From: Azospirillum brasilense
GTDB taxonomy: Bacteria; Pseudomonadota; Alphaproteobacteria; Azospirillales; Azospirillaceae
Assembly: GCF_007827795.1 (NCBI RefSeq)
Contig: NZ_VITI01000018.1
Coordinates: forward strand, 26,465-90,464
Length of the DNA stretch: 64,000 nucleotides
Direction: 5' to 3'
Shown here: in pieces, positions 45,624 to 53,550 of the stretch
Numbering within the stretch: the first letter of the stretch is position 1
Layout of the letters: every line of letters starts with the position of its first letter
Made by a program: the position numbers and the translations under genes
The notes under the pieces: generated by a model
The model's input: only the letters and a program-made list of their open reading frames with translations
What the model was told of the DNA's origin: nothing
The model's database searches: none

Positions 45624-45705
45624 AACCCTAATCGGGTGTTGAGTTTTTAATGACGCACACACGCGAATCCGGTATGCCTTCCGGTCAGGAGCGAGGAACC
45701 GATCC

Positions 45706-46290
45706 ATGGATGTGGACGCTGTCGATTTCAACGTGGGCGCGCGCCTGAAGCAGGTTCGGGAAGCGAACGCCCTGTCCCAGCGCCAGTTGGCGCAACGGGC
45801 GGGCGTGACCAACGGCACCATCTCGCTGATCGAACAGAACCGGTGCAGCCCGTCCGTCTCCTCGCTGCGCAAGGTGCTCCAGGGCATTCCGATGACCCTG
45901 GCGGAGTTCTTCTCCTCCGACGACCTGCCGCCCCGCGAGCAGATCTTCTTCAAGGGCGGCGATCTGGTCGAGCTGACCGGGCTGGTGAAGAGCCGGGTCG
46001 GGTCGATCTCCTTCCGGCAGGTGGGCGACCTGCGCGGCCGCAACCTCCAGGTGCTGCACGAGAAGTACGCCCCCGGCGCCGACACCGGCGGCCGCACCAT
46101 GCTCCAGCATGAATCGGAGGAGGGCGGCGTCATCATCAAGGGCCGGATCGAGCTGACGGTCGGCGACCGCAAGGAGATCCTCGGCCCCGGCGACGCCTAT
46201 CTGTTCGACAGCCGCATCCCGCACCGCTTCCGCAACCTCGGCGACGAGGAATGCGAAATCATCAGCGCCTGCACCCCGCCGTACCTGTGA
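45706..46290 (+). CDS. XRE-cupin transcriptional regulator (PuuR-like)
   Basis: A 194-aa regulator. An N-terminal XRE HTH (GARLKQVREANALSQRQLAQRAGVTNGTISLIEQNR) is followed by a C-terminal cupin barrel (EEGGVIIKGRIELTVGDRKEILGPGDAYLFDSRIPHRFRNLG) that would sense a small ligand. This architecture is that of PuuR, which controls putrescine/GABA catabolism. It sits between gabD-gabT and the Pot-type importer, and the same palindrome precedes both operons. Control by GABA, putrescine or a related amine is a strong inference. It ends at a hairpin terminator shared with the importer operon. Confidence 0.88.
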   Translation: MDVDAVDFNVGARLKQVREANALSQRQLAQRAGVTNGTISLIEQNRCSPSVSSLRKVLQGIPMTLAEFFSSDDLPPREQIFFKGGDLVELTGLVKSRVGSISFRQVGDLRGRNLQVLHEKYAPGADTGGRTMLQHESEEGGVIIKGRIELTVGDRKEILGPGDAYLFDSRIPHRFRNLGDEECEIISACTPPYL

Positions 46291-46311
46291 CATCACTCCA
46301 CCGGATTTGAG

Positions 46312-46347
46312 GAAAGGCCGGGCCGCCCATCGGCCGCCCGGCTTTTT
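46312..46347. terminator. Bidirectional terminator between the regulator and the importer operon
   Basis: GCCGGGC (46317-46323) pairs with GCCCGGC (46336-46342), with partial pairing inside, flanked by AAAG and TTTTT. It lies in the 61-bp gap between convergent genes. The T-run favours termination of the plus-strand regulator. Confidence 0.7.
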
Positions 46348-46351
46348 CATG

Positions 46352-47182
46352 TCAGCGCAGGTTGCCCTTCAGCCGCTCGTTGCGGCGGCGCAGCGCCTCC
46401 AGCGTGGCGAGCAGGATGACCGAGATGGTCGTCAGGATCACCGCCGCCGCCGTGATGGTCGGGCTGATGTTCTCGCGGATGCCGCTGAACATTTCGCGGG
46501 GCAGGGTGCGCTGCTCAGGACCCGCCATGAACAGCACCACCACCACCTCGTCGAAGCTGGTGGCGAAGGCGAACAGGGCGCCTGAGGCCAGACCCGGCAG
46601 GATCAGCGGCAGGATCACCCGGCGGAAGGCGTAGATCGGCGAGGCGCCGAGCGAGGCGGCGGCCCGCGCCAGATTCATGTCGAAGCTCTGCAGCGTCGCG
46701 CTGACCGTGATGACCACGAAGGGCGTGGACAGCGCCGTGTGCGCCAGGATCAGCCCGGCGTAGCTGCCCGTCAGGCCCAGCGGTGCGAAGAAGAAGTACA
46801 GGCCGACCGCGGTGATGACGCCCGGCACGACGACCGGCGACAGCACGATGGCCAGCACCAGCGGCTTGAACTTGCTCTTCCACTGGGCGAGGCCGAGCGA
46901 GGCGAGCGTGCCCAGCACCATCGACAGGATGGTCGAGGCCACCCCGATGATGACGCTGTTCTTCAGCGACGACACCCAGCGCGGCGAGTTCAGGAAATCC
47001 TCGTACCAGCGCAGCGACAGGCCCGGCAGCGGGTAGGTCAGGTAGGAGCCGGAGCTGAAGGACAGCGGCATGATCGCCAGGATCGGCGCCATCAGGAAGA
47101 CCAGCACCAGCGAGGCGACGACCACCGTGGTGATCCAGGCGACGCGCTGGCTTGTGGTGCGGGGGGAGTGGTTCTGGCTCAA
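46352..47182 (-). CDS. Polyamine-type ABC transporter permease, PotC/PotI-like
   Basis: A 276-aa inner-membrane protein with about six helices. The first is WITTVVVASLVLVFLMAPIL. The EAA loop is AAASLGASPIYAFRRVILPLILPG. Its characteristic FSSGSYLTYPLPGLSLRWYEDFL periplasmic segment matches the PotC/spermidine-putrescine permease family. The start overlaps the upstream permease stop (ATGA-type), so translation is coupled. It is the last gene of the potA-D-B-C-like operon. Confidence 0.88.
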   Translation of the reverse strand: MSQNHSPRTTSQRVAWITTVVVASLVLVFLMAPILAIMPLSFSSGSYLTYPLPGLSLRWYEDFLNSPRWVSSLKNSVIIGVASTILSMVLGTLASLGLAQWKSKFKPLVLAIVLSPVVVPGVITAVGLYFFFAPLGLTGSYAGLILAHTALSTPFVVITVSATLQSFDMNLARAAASLGASPIYAFRRVILPLILPGLASGALFAFATSFDEVVVVLFMAGPEQRTLPREMFSGIRENISPTITAAAVILTTISVILLATLEALRRRNERLKGNLR

Positions 47183-48441
47183 TTCTTCATCCCTCCCGTG
47201 ACCTGCTGGCCGTGGACCAGCTTTCCATAGACGACGGCCAGCAGCAGCGTGGCGAGCAGAAGCACCGCACCCAGCGCCGAGGCGAGACCCCAGTTGACGG
47301 TTTCCGTCGTGTAGAAGGCGATGAAGTAGCTGATCATCTGGTCGGCGGCACCGCCCACCAGGGCCGGCGTGATGTAGTAGCCGATGGCCAGGATGAAGAC
47401 GAGCAGGCTGCCCGCCCCGATGCCGGGCACGGTCTGCGGCAGGTAGATGCGCAGGAAGGCGGTGACCGGCGAGGCGCCGAGCGACGCCGCGGCCCGCATG
47501 TAGGCCGGGGAGATCGACCGCATGCTGCTGTAGAGCGGCAGGATCATGAAGGGCAGCAGCACGTGCGTCATCGCCACATAGACGCCGAAGCGGTTGTAGA
47601 TCAGCCGCAGCGGCTCGTCGATCAGGCCGATCCAGCGCAGGCTGTCGTTGACGATGCCCTCGCTCTGCAGCACGACGATCCAGGCGCAGGTGCGCACCAG
47701 AAGCGAGGTCCAGAAGGGCAGCAGCACGAAGATCATCAGCACGTTCGACTGGCCCGTGGGCAGCGTCGCCAGCATGTAGGCGACCGGGAAGCCCAGGATC
47801 AGGCAGAGGACCGTCACGCCCAAGCTGATGGTGAAGGTGCGCCCGAAGACGTCGCGGTAGATCGCCTGCTCCTCGGGCGCGGCGACGATGGCGCCGTCCA
47901 GATTGCGCGTCAGGTCCAGCGCCCCCAGCAGGTAGAAGCTGGTGAGCGGCCCGCTGGCGCCCTTGATCGCCACCCAGGTGGCGCGTTCGCCCCAGGCCGG
48001 GTTGATGCCGATCAGGGTGTCCTTGGCGGTGCCGGGTTCCGGCAGGGTCTTCAGATTGCGCGCCGTGCCCGACATGATGGTGCGGAAGCCGTTCAGCGCG
48101 TAGTTCAGCCGCTTGGACGCGATGGCGATGGTGCCGGCGTCGCGCGCCGTGCGGATGTCGCCAGCCAGCGCGGCGAAGGTCGGTTCGCCCGGAACGTCCT
48201 TGCCGTCCCAGTCGGCCAGGGCCGCGACGGTGTGGGGCAGGACCTGACGCACCTCCCAGTCGTCGACCGACCGCCAGAGCATGCCGGCGATGGGACCGAG
48301 GAAGGTGAACAGCAGGAAGAGGAGGAGCGGCAGGATCAGCGCCAGGGCCTTGAGCCGGCGCGTCCGCTCCGCCCGTTTCAGGCGGCGCTTGAGAGGCACC
48401 TCGGACGACGCATCGGCGCCGGCGACGAACGCGGCTGTCAT
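47179..48441 (-). CDS. Polyamine-type ABC transporter permease, PotB/PotH-like, with large extracytoplasmic insert
   Basis: A 420-aa permease. The first helix (ALALILPLLLFLLFTFLGP) is followed by a ~165-residue loop (e.g. LPHTVAALADWDGKDVPGEP...) before the five core helices, so it is ~130 residues longer than E. coli PotB. The EAA loop is AAASLGASPVTAFLRIYLPQTVPG. The insert would face the periplasm and may shape docking of the binding protein. The ATG at 48441 is chosen because the upstream frame reads through a palindromic repeat. Confidence 0.85.
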   Translation of the reverse strand: MTAAFVAGADASSEVPLKRRLKRAERTRRLKALALILPLLLFLLFTFLGPIAGMLWRSVDDWEVRQVLPHTVAALADWDGKDVPGEPTFAALAGDIRTARDAGTIAIASKRLNYALNGFRTIMSGTARNLKTLPEPGTAKDTLIGINPAWGERATWVAIKGASGPLTSFYLLGALDLTRNLDGAIVAAPEEQAIYRDVFGRTFTISLGVTVLCLILGFPVAYMLATLPTGQSNVLMIFVLLPFWTSLLVRTCAWIVVLQSEGIVNDSLRWIGLIDEPLRLIYNRFGVYVAMTHVLLPFMILPLYSSMRSISPAYMRAAASLGASPVTAFLRIYLPQTVPGIGAGSLLVFILAIGYYITPALVGGAADQMISYFIAFYTTETVNWGLASALGAVLLLATLLLAVVYGKLVHGQQVTGGMKN

Positions 48442-48493
48442 GGGCGGCCTATTTCGAAAAATGCGGTAGAGATTGTGTATGGGTGGTCGAGGT

Positions 48494-48583
48494 GGGCCCC
48501 CACCCCGGCCCTCCCCGCTGACGCAGGGGAGGGAGATTGGTCCCCTCCCTTGCAAAGCGGGGGAGGGTTAGGGAGGGGGCCCG
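48494..48583. repeat. Palindromic element of a second type inside the importer operon
   Basis: A ~90-bp palindrome with outer arms GGGCCCCC/GGGGGCCC and inner arms CCCTCCCCGC/GCGGGGGAGGG plus an internal GGGGAGGGA/TCCCCTCCC pair. It differs from the 1556-type repeats. Placed between the binding-protein gene and the permeases, it could stabilise the upstream mRNA and lower permease expression. Confidence 0.65.
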
Positions 48584-48610
48584 TCGCAACCACTCAGAGA
48601 CTGAAGCGGC

Positions 48611-49657
48611 TTACTTCGCCGCCCACTTGTTGAAGCGCTCGGTCAGGCGGTCGATGTTCTCCAGCCAGAAGGGAACGCTGATCTCGACCGCGTTCTTCAT
48701 GTTGTCCGGAGCAGTCGGCAGGTCCTTCAGGACGGCGGGCGCCAGCTTGGACGGGGCATCCTTGTTGGAGGTGCCGTAGGCGATGTTTTCGGACAGCTTG
48801 GCCTGGTTCTCCGCCTTGCCGGCGAACTCCAGGAACTTGTAGGCGGCTTCCTTGTTCGGGCTGCCCTTCAGGATCACCCAGCTGTCGATGGTGTAGAGCG
48901 CGCCGTTCCACACCATGCCGAAGTTCTTCTTCTCGGCCTTGTTGGCGGCGTCGATGCGGCCGTTGTAGACGGACGTCATCGCCACTTCGCCCGACGCCAG
49001 CAGCTGCGGCGGCTGGGCGCCGGCCTTCCACCAGACGATGTCGTTCTTGATGGTGTCGAGCTTCTTGAAGGCGCGCTCCAGGCCCTCTTCGGTGCCCAGA
49101 ACCTTGTAGACGTCCTTCGGCGCGACGCCGTCGGCCATCAAGGCGATCTCAAGGGTGGTCTTGGCGCCCTGGCGCAGGCCGCGCTTGCCCGGATACTTGG
49201 TGGTGTCGAAGAAGTCGGCCCAGCTCTTCGGCGCGTCCTTCAGCTTGTCCTTGTCGTAGCCGAGCACGAAGTCGTACACGATCGCGCCGACGCCGCAGGC
49301 ATCGACCGTCTGCGGCAGGTAGGCCTGCTCGCCGCCGATCCGGTTGAACTCCATCGTCTCGAACAGGCCCTCTTCACAACCGACGGCCAGTTCCTCGCTT
49401 TCCACCTGCACGACGTCCCAGGTCGCCGCACCGCCCTGGACCTTGGCGCGCAGAACGCCGATGCCGCCGTCCCAGGACTCGTCGTTCATCGGGGTGCCGG
49501 CCTTCTTGAACGGCTCGAAGAACACCTTCTTCTGGGCCTCCTGATAGGCGCCGCCCCAGGACACGACCGTCAGGTCGCGGGCCTGCGCGGCGGTGGCCAG
49601 CGCCACACCGGCGGTGAACGTCGCAAGGAACCCAACTGCCACCTTAAGCTTCGACAT
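48611..49657 (-). CDS. Polyamine-type periplasmic binding protein, PotD/PotF-like
   Basis: A 348-aa substrate-binding protein with a Sec signal (MSKLKVAVGFLATFTAGVALATAAQA). LTVVSWGGAYQEAQKKVFFEPF, DVVQVESEELAVGCEEG and the later WWKAGAQPPQLLASGEVAM and NGALYTIDSWVILKGS are typical of the spermidine/putrescine-binding family. The neighbouring gab genes suggest putrescine, GABA or a related amine as ligand. The ATG at 49657 is chosen from the signal peptide; the longer frame has none. Confidence 0.88.
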   Translation of the reverse strand: MSKLKVAVGFLATFTAGVALATAAQARDLTVVSWGGAYQEAQKKVFFEPFKKAGTPMNDESWDGGIGVLRAKVQGGAATWDVVQVESEELAVGCEEGLFETMEFNRIGGEQAYLPQTVDACGVGAIVYDFVLGYDKDKLKDAPKSWADFFDTTKYPGKRGLRQGAKTTLEIALMADGVAPKDVYKVLGTEEGLERAFKKLDTIKNDIVWWKAGAQPPQLLASGEVAMTSVYNGRIDAANKAEKKNFGMVWNGALYTIDSWVILKGSPNKEAAYKFLEFAGKAENQAKLSENIAYGTSNKDAPSKLAPAVLKDLPTAPDNMKNAVEISVPFWLENIDRLTERFNKWAAK

Positions 49658-49752
49658 CGTCCCCGTTCCTTCATTATGTGTGGTTGCGTCAGGAGGTGTT
49701 GCGCGCCCCCGGTCCCCCCTCCCGGAGAGACCGGACGGACGGGTGCGGCCGA

Positions 49753-50862
49753 TCACACGGGATCGAGCGCCCGGCAGTCCTCGGGGCGGAAGCCGATGGA
49801 CACGCTCTGGCCGTGGCTGAGTCCCGCATGGGCGCCCGGCGGCAGCTTGACCATGAATTCCCCGTTGCCGGCGACCTTCAGCACGGCCAGCGCGTGGTCG
49901 CCGAGATAGATGGTGTCCTGGACATGGGCGGGCAGGGCGTTCATGCCGTCCGGCGCCTGCCCGTCGGTCAGGATGCTGACGCGCTCCGGCCGGACCGACA
50001 GCGCGGTGGCGGCCCCGGCGCCGGCCACGTTGACCGCCTGGGCCACGACCGAACCGCCCGACGCCAGCGCCACCCGGCAGAAGCCCTGTTCGATATTCTC
50101 GACGGTGCCGGCCAGTACGTTGTTCTCGCCGATGAAGTTGGCGACGAAGCTGTTGACCGGGCGTTCGTAAAGCGCGTCCGGCTTGTCGATCTGCTGCACG
50201 ATGCCGTCGTTGAACACAGCGATGCGGTCCGACATGGTCAGCGCCTCGCTCTGGTCGTGGGTGACGTAGACGACGGTGATGCCCATCGTCTCGTGCAGCT
50301 GCTTGATCTCGAGCTGCATGTGCTCGCGCAGCCGCTTGTCCAGCGCGCCCAGCGGCTCGTCCATCAGGACGAGCTGCGGGTTGAAGACCAGCGCGCGGGC
50401 AAGCGCCACGCGCTGCTGCTGTCCGCCCGACAGCTGGCCGGGATGGCGGTGCGCCAGAGTCTCCAGCTTGATCATGCGCAGCGCCGACCGCACCCGCTCC
50501 TTCACCTCTGACCGCGACATCTTGCGCACGGTCAGCGGGAAGGCGACGTTCTCCTCGATCGTCAGGTGGGGGAACAGCGCGTAGTTCTGGAAGACCATGC
50601 CGATGTCGCGCTTGTGCGGCGGCATGTTCTTGATCGGCCGGTCGGCGAGATAGATATCGCCGTGGGTGGGGACCTCGAAGCCGGCCAGCATCATCAGCGT
50701 GGTCGTCTTGCCCGAGCCCGAAGGGCCGAGCAGGGTGACGAACTCGCCCTTCTTGATGTCGAGGTCGAGGTTCTTCACCACGAGGTGTTCGCCGTCATAG
50801 GTCTTCTGGACCCCGACGAAGCGCACCAGTGCCTGTGCGGTCGTGACCATGCCGCCGTCCAT
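49753..50862 (-). CDS. Polyamine-type ABC transporter ATP-binding protein, PotA/PotG-like
   Basis: A 369-aa ATPase. Walker A is LLGPSGSGKTTTL, the Q-loop VFQNYALFPHLTIEEN, the signature LSGGQQQRVALARAL, Walker B LVLMDEPLGALD and the H-loop VTHDQSEAL. A C-terminal TOBE_2 domain (~265-365, SVRPERVSILTDG, IYLGDHALAVLKV) follows. First gene of the importer operon, 95 bp downstream of the shared palindrome at 50957. The start is ambiguous between ATGs at 50865, 50862 and 50850; 50862 has the best spacing from GGGGGAGG. Confidence 0.9.
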   Translation of the reverse strand: MDGGMVTTAQALVRFVGVQKTYDGEHLVVKNLDLDIKKGEFVTLLGPSGSGKTTTLMMLAGFEVPTHGDIYLADRPIKNMPPHKRDIGMVFQNYALFPHLTIEENVAFPLTVRKMSRSEVKERVRSALRMIKLETLAHRHPGQLSGGQQQRVALARALVFNPQLVLMDEPLGALDKRLREHMQLEIKQLHETMGITVVYVTHDQSEALTMSDRIAVFNDGIVQQIDKPDALYERPVNSFVANFIGENNVLAGTVENIEQGFCRVALASGGSVVAQAVNVAGAGAATALSVRPERVSILTDGQAPDGMNALPAHVQDTIYLGDHALAVLKVAGNGEFMVKLPPGAHAGLSHGQSVSIGFRPEDCRALDPV

Positions 50863-50956
50863 CATCCTCCCCCCGTCCGAGGTGTCCCGAGCGCGGTCCG
50901 GGGTCAGGGTTGCGTTCCCGACACAGGACCTATGCAATGGGCCAGACGGTATACCC

Positions 50957-50972
50957 GTTTAATAAATTCGAC
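50957..50972. promoter_or_regulatory. Second copy of the gab operator, upstream of the importer operon
   Basis: GTTTAATAAATTCGAC matches the gabD operator (45608-45623) in 14 of 16 positions, including the whole left half. It lies in the 289-bp gap before the importer operon. The match supports control of both operons by the XRE-cupin regulator. Confidence 0.6.
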
Positions 50973-51151
50973 AAGCCCGATGCTCGCATTGTGATCAATT
51001 CAACGGTTTGGCATCGGCGTGACGAAATTTTGTGCATCTGCGAAGGCTGTGCACGCGGTTTGAACGGGAGTTTGCTCCTTCCTTGACCGCTTGAAAACCC
51101 AGACTTTGGGAGGTTTGGGGTCCGGAGGGGCGATTTTTCCCGAGTCGCCGC

Positions 51152-52069
51152 TCACGCGCCGGAGATGGGCGGAACAAAAAGAACGATCCGCTCCACGAGG
51201 CCGGTGAATTTTTTCACCAGGGGCGAACTTTCGTTGCTGCGTTGGGCCAGTTGCAGGGTGGTGACGGCGTCCGGCGTGTCGAGCGGCCGGTACACCACCC
51301 CTTCCAAGGCCACCTGCCGAAGCTGGCCGGGCAGAATCGACACGCCCAGCCCGGCGGCGATCAGCCCGATGATGGTGAAGGCCTCGCGCGCGTCCTGGGT
51401 CACGTTGGGGCGGAATCCGGCGGCGGCGCACAGCGCGAAGACCTGCTCGTGCGTGCTGGTGCCGAAATCGGCGGGGTAGAAGACGAAGGGCTCGTCGCGC
51501 AGCGCCGCCAGCGGCACGACCTCCCGCCCGGCCAGCGGATGGTCGGCGCGCATCACCGCCAGCAGCGGCTCCCGCACCACGTCGTGGAAGCGAAAGGACT
51601 CGGGCTCGGGGATGAAGCGCGGCTCCCGGATGAAGCCGACGTCGAGCCGGCGGTCGGCCAGCGCCGTCAACTGCTGCTTGGACGGCAGCTCGACCAGGGT
51701 CAGATGCACGTCGGGATGGGCGCGGCGGTAGGCGTCGATGATCCGCGGCACCATCGGCAGGAAGGGCGCCGCCGCGGTGAAGCCGACGCGCAGCTCGCCG
51801 ACCTCTCCCTTGGCGGCGCGGCGGGTCAGCACGGCGGCGCGTTCCGCCCGCGCCAGGATCTCCCGCGCCTCGCCGAGAAGGAGTTGCCCCGGCTCGGTCA
51901 GCTCGACCCGGCGCTTGGTGCGCTCGAACAGGCGGGCGCCGAGTTCGGCCTCCAGCGCCTGGATCGACTGGCTGAGCGGCGGCTGACCGATGCCCAGCCG
52001 GGCGGCGGCACGGCTGAAATGCAGCTCCTCGGCGACGGCGACGAAATGGCGGAGATGGCGCAGGTCCAT
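51152..52069 (-). CDS. LysR-family regulator of the gcdH unit
   Basis: A 305-aa LysR protein. The N-terminal HTH is MDLRHLRHFVAVAEELHFSRAAARLGIGQPPLSQSIQALE; the C-terminal periplasmic-binding-like effector domain includes LRVGFTAAAPFLPMVPRI. It is divergent from gcdH with a perfect dyad (52081-52095) between them, the usual arrangement for LysR activation of the neighbour. Glutarate or glutaryl-CoA is the likely inducer by context. Confidence 0.93.
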   Translation of the reverse strand: MDLRHLRHFVAVAEELHFSRAAARLGIGQPPLSQSIQALEAELGARLFERTKRRVELTEPGQLLLGEAREILARAERAAVLTRRAAKGEVGELRVGFTAAAPFLPMVPRIIDAYRRAHPDVHLTLVELPSKQQLTALADRRLDVGFIREPRFIPEPESFRFHDVVREPLLAVMRADHPLAGREVVPLAALRDEPFVFYPADFGTSTHEQVFALCAAAGFRPNVTQDAREAFTIIGLIAAGLGVSILPGQLRQVALEGVVYRPLDTPDAVTTLQLAQRSNESSPLVKKFTGLVERIVLFVPPISGA

Positions 52070-52080
52070 GCCGGTTTCTT

Positions 52081-52095
52081 ATATGAGGATCATAT
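52081..52095. promoter_or_regulatory. LysR-type operator
   Basis: ATATGA-GGA-TCATAT is a perfect inverted repeat with T-N11-A geometry, 11 bp upstream of the lysR start and ~83 bp from the gcdH ATG. It fits the recognition site of the divergent LysR protein. Confidence 0.65.
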
Positions 52096-52177
52096 TAAAG
52101 TCCCCTGATAAATGTATTTGAACCATGAAAGAGACCGCGCCATGTTGGGGCGCATCGGACCTAGGGAGACACTGAAT

Positions 52178-53380
52178 ATGGCCGCCAAGACCGGAGCCGC
52201 CTCCGCCAAGCTCGCTTCCTTCGCCTGGGAGGACCCGCTGCTCCTCGACGAGCAGCTGACCGAGGACGAGCGGATGATCCGCGACGCCGCGCGCAGCTAT
52301 TGCCAGGACAAGCTGCTGCCGCGGGTGACCGAGGCCAACCGGCACGAGATCTTCCACCGCGAGATCATGAACGAGATGGGCGAGCTGGGCTTCCTCGGCT
52401 CGACGATCGACGGCTACGGCTGCGCCGGGGTCAATTACGTCTCCTACGGTCTGGTCGCCCGCGAGGTCGAGCGGGTGGACAGCGGCTACCGCTCTGCCAT
52501 GTCGGTGCAGTCCTCGCTGGTCATGCACCCGATCTACGCCTACGGCAGCGACGCCCAGCGCGAGAAGTACCTGCCGAAGCTCGCCACCGGCGAGTGGATC
52601 GGCTGCTTCGGCCTGACCGAGCCGGACGCTGGCTCCGACCCCGCGGGCATGAAGACCCGCGCGAAGAAGGTCGCGGACGGCTACATCGTCAGCGGCGCGA
52701 AGATGTGGATCACCAACTCGCCGGTCGCCGACGTCTTCGTCGTCTGGGCGAAGAACGACGAGGGCAAGATCAACGGTTTCGTGCTCGAAAAGGGCATGAA
52801 GGGCCTGTCGGCGCCGAAGATCGAGGGCAAGTTCTCGCTGCGCGCCTCGGCCACCGGCGAGATCGTCATGGACGAGGTCTTCGTGCCGGAGGAGAACCGC
52901 CTGCCGAACATCGAGGGCATCGTCGGTCCGTTCGGCTGCCTGAACCGCGCCCGCTACGGCATCGCCTGGGGCGCCATGGGCGCCGCCGAGTTCTGCTTCC
53001 ACGCCGCCCGCCAGTACCAGATCGACCGCAAGCAGTTCGGCCGCCCGCTGGCCGCGAACCAGATTCCGCAACTCAAGTTCGCCAACATGCAGACGGAGAT
53101 CGCGCTCGGCCTGCAGGCCGCGCTGCAGGTCGGCCGCCTGCTCGACGCCGGCAAGGCGGCGCCGGAGATGATCTCGCTCATCAAGCGCAACAACTGCGGC
53201 AAGGCCCTGGAGATCGCCCGCGTCGCCCGTGACATGCACGGCGGCAACGGCATCGCCGACGAGTTCCACGTCATCCGCCATGTGATGAACCTGGAGGCGG
53301 TGAACACCTATGAGGGCACGCACGACATCCACGCCCTGATCCTGGGCCGTGCCATCACCGGCATCCAGGCCTTCGCGTGA
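52178..53380 (+). CDS. gcdH: Glutaryl-CoA dehydrogenase
   Basis: A 400-aa FAD acyl-CoA dehydrogenase that oxidises and decarboxylates glutaryl-CoA to crotonyl-CoA in lysine/tryptophan catabolism. YRSAMSVQSSLVMHPIYAYG contains the glutarate-binding Arg region; GCFGLTEPDAGSDPAGM contacts FAD and substrate. NTYEGTHDIHALILGRAITG carries the catalytic Glu typical of GCDHs. The ATG at 52178 is chosen: AGGGAGA lies 8 nt upstream, whereas upstream starts do not extend the conserved domain. The CoA-transferase follows after a palindromic repeat. Confidence 0.94.
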   Translation: MAAKTGAASAKLASFAWEDPLLLDEQLTEDERMIRDAARSYCQDKLLPRVTEANRHEIFHREIMNEMGELGFLGSTIDGYGCAGVNYVSYGLVAREVERVDSGYRSAMSVQSSLVMHPIYAYGSDAQREKYLPKLATGEWIGCFGLTEPDAGSDPAGMKTRAKKVADGYIVSGAKMWITNSPVADVFVVWAKNDEGKINGFVLEKGMKGLSAPKIEGKFSLRASATGEIVMDEVFVPEENRLPNIEGIVGPFGCLNRARYGIAWGAMGAAEFCFHAARQYQIDRKQFGRPLAANQIPQLKFANMQTEIALGLQAALQVGRLLDAGKAAPEMISLIKRNNCGKALEIARVARDMHGGNGIADEFHVIRHVMNLEAVNTYEGTHDIHALILGRAITGIQAFA

Positions 53381-53392
53381 GGTGAGTAAAGA

Positions 53393-53522
53393 GCCTTCTC
53401 CCTTCTGGGGAGAAGGTTGGATGAGGGGGCGGCCGAAGGCCGGACACGCGCTGCAATGAGGCTGCGTGGACGCCCTGGCGGGCGCCCCCTCACCCTGACC
53501 CTCTCCCCAGAGGGGAGAGGGG
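53393..53522. repeat. Palindromic intergenic repeat, copy 4 (diverged)
   Basis: Arms CCTTCTCCCTTCTGGGGAGAAGG and CCCTCTCCCCAGAGGGGAGAGGGG match copies 1-3. The centre differs (GGCGGCCGAAGGCCGGACACGCGC...GCGCCCCC). It lies between gcdH and the CoA-transferase gene. Confidence 0.7.
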
Positions 53523-53550
53523 ATTTCAGATTTCGTGAAGGACCCCCACC

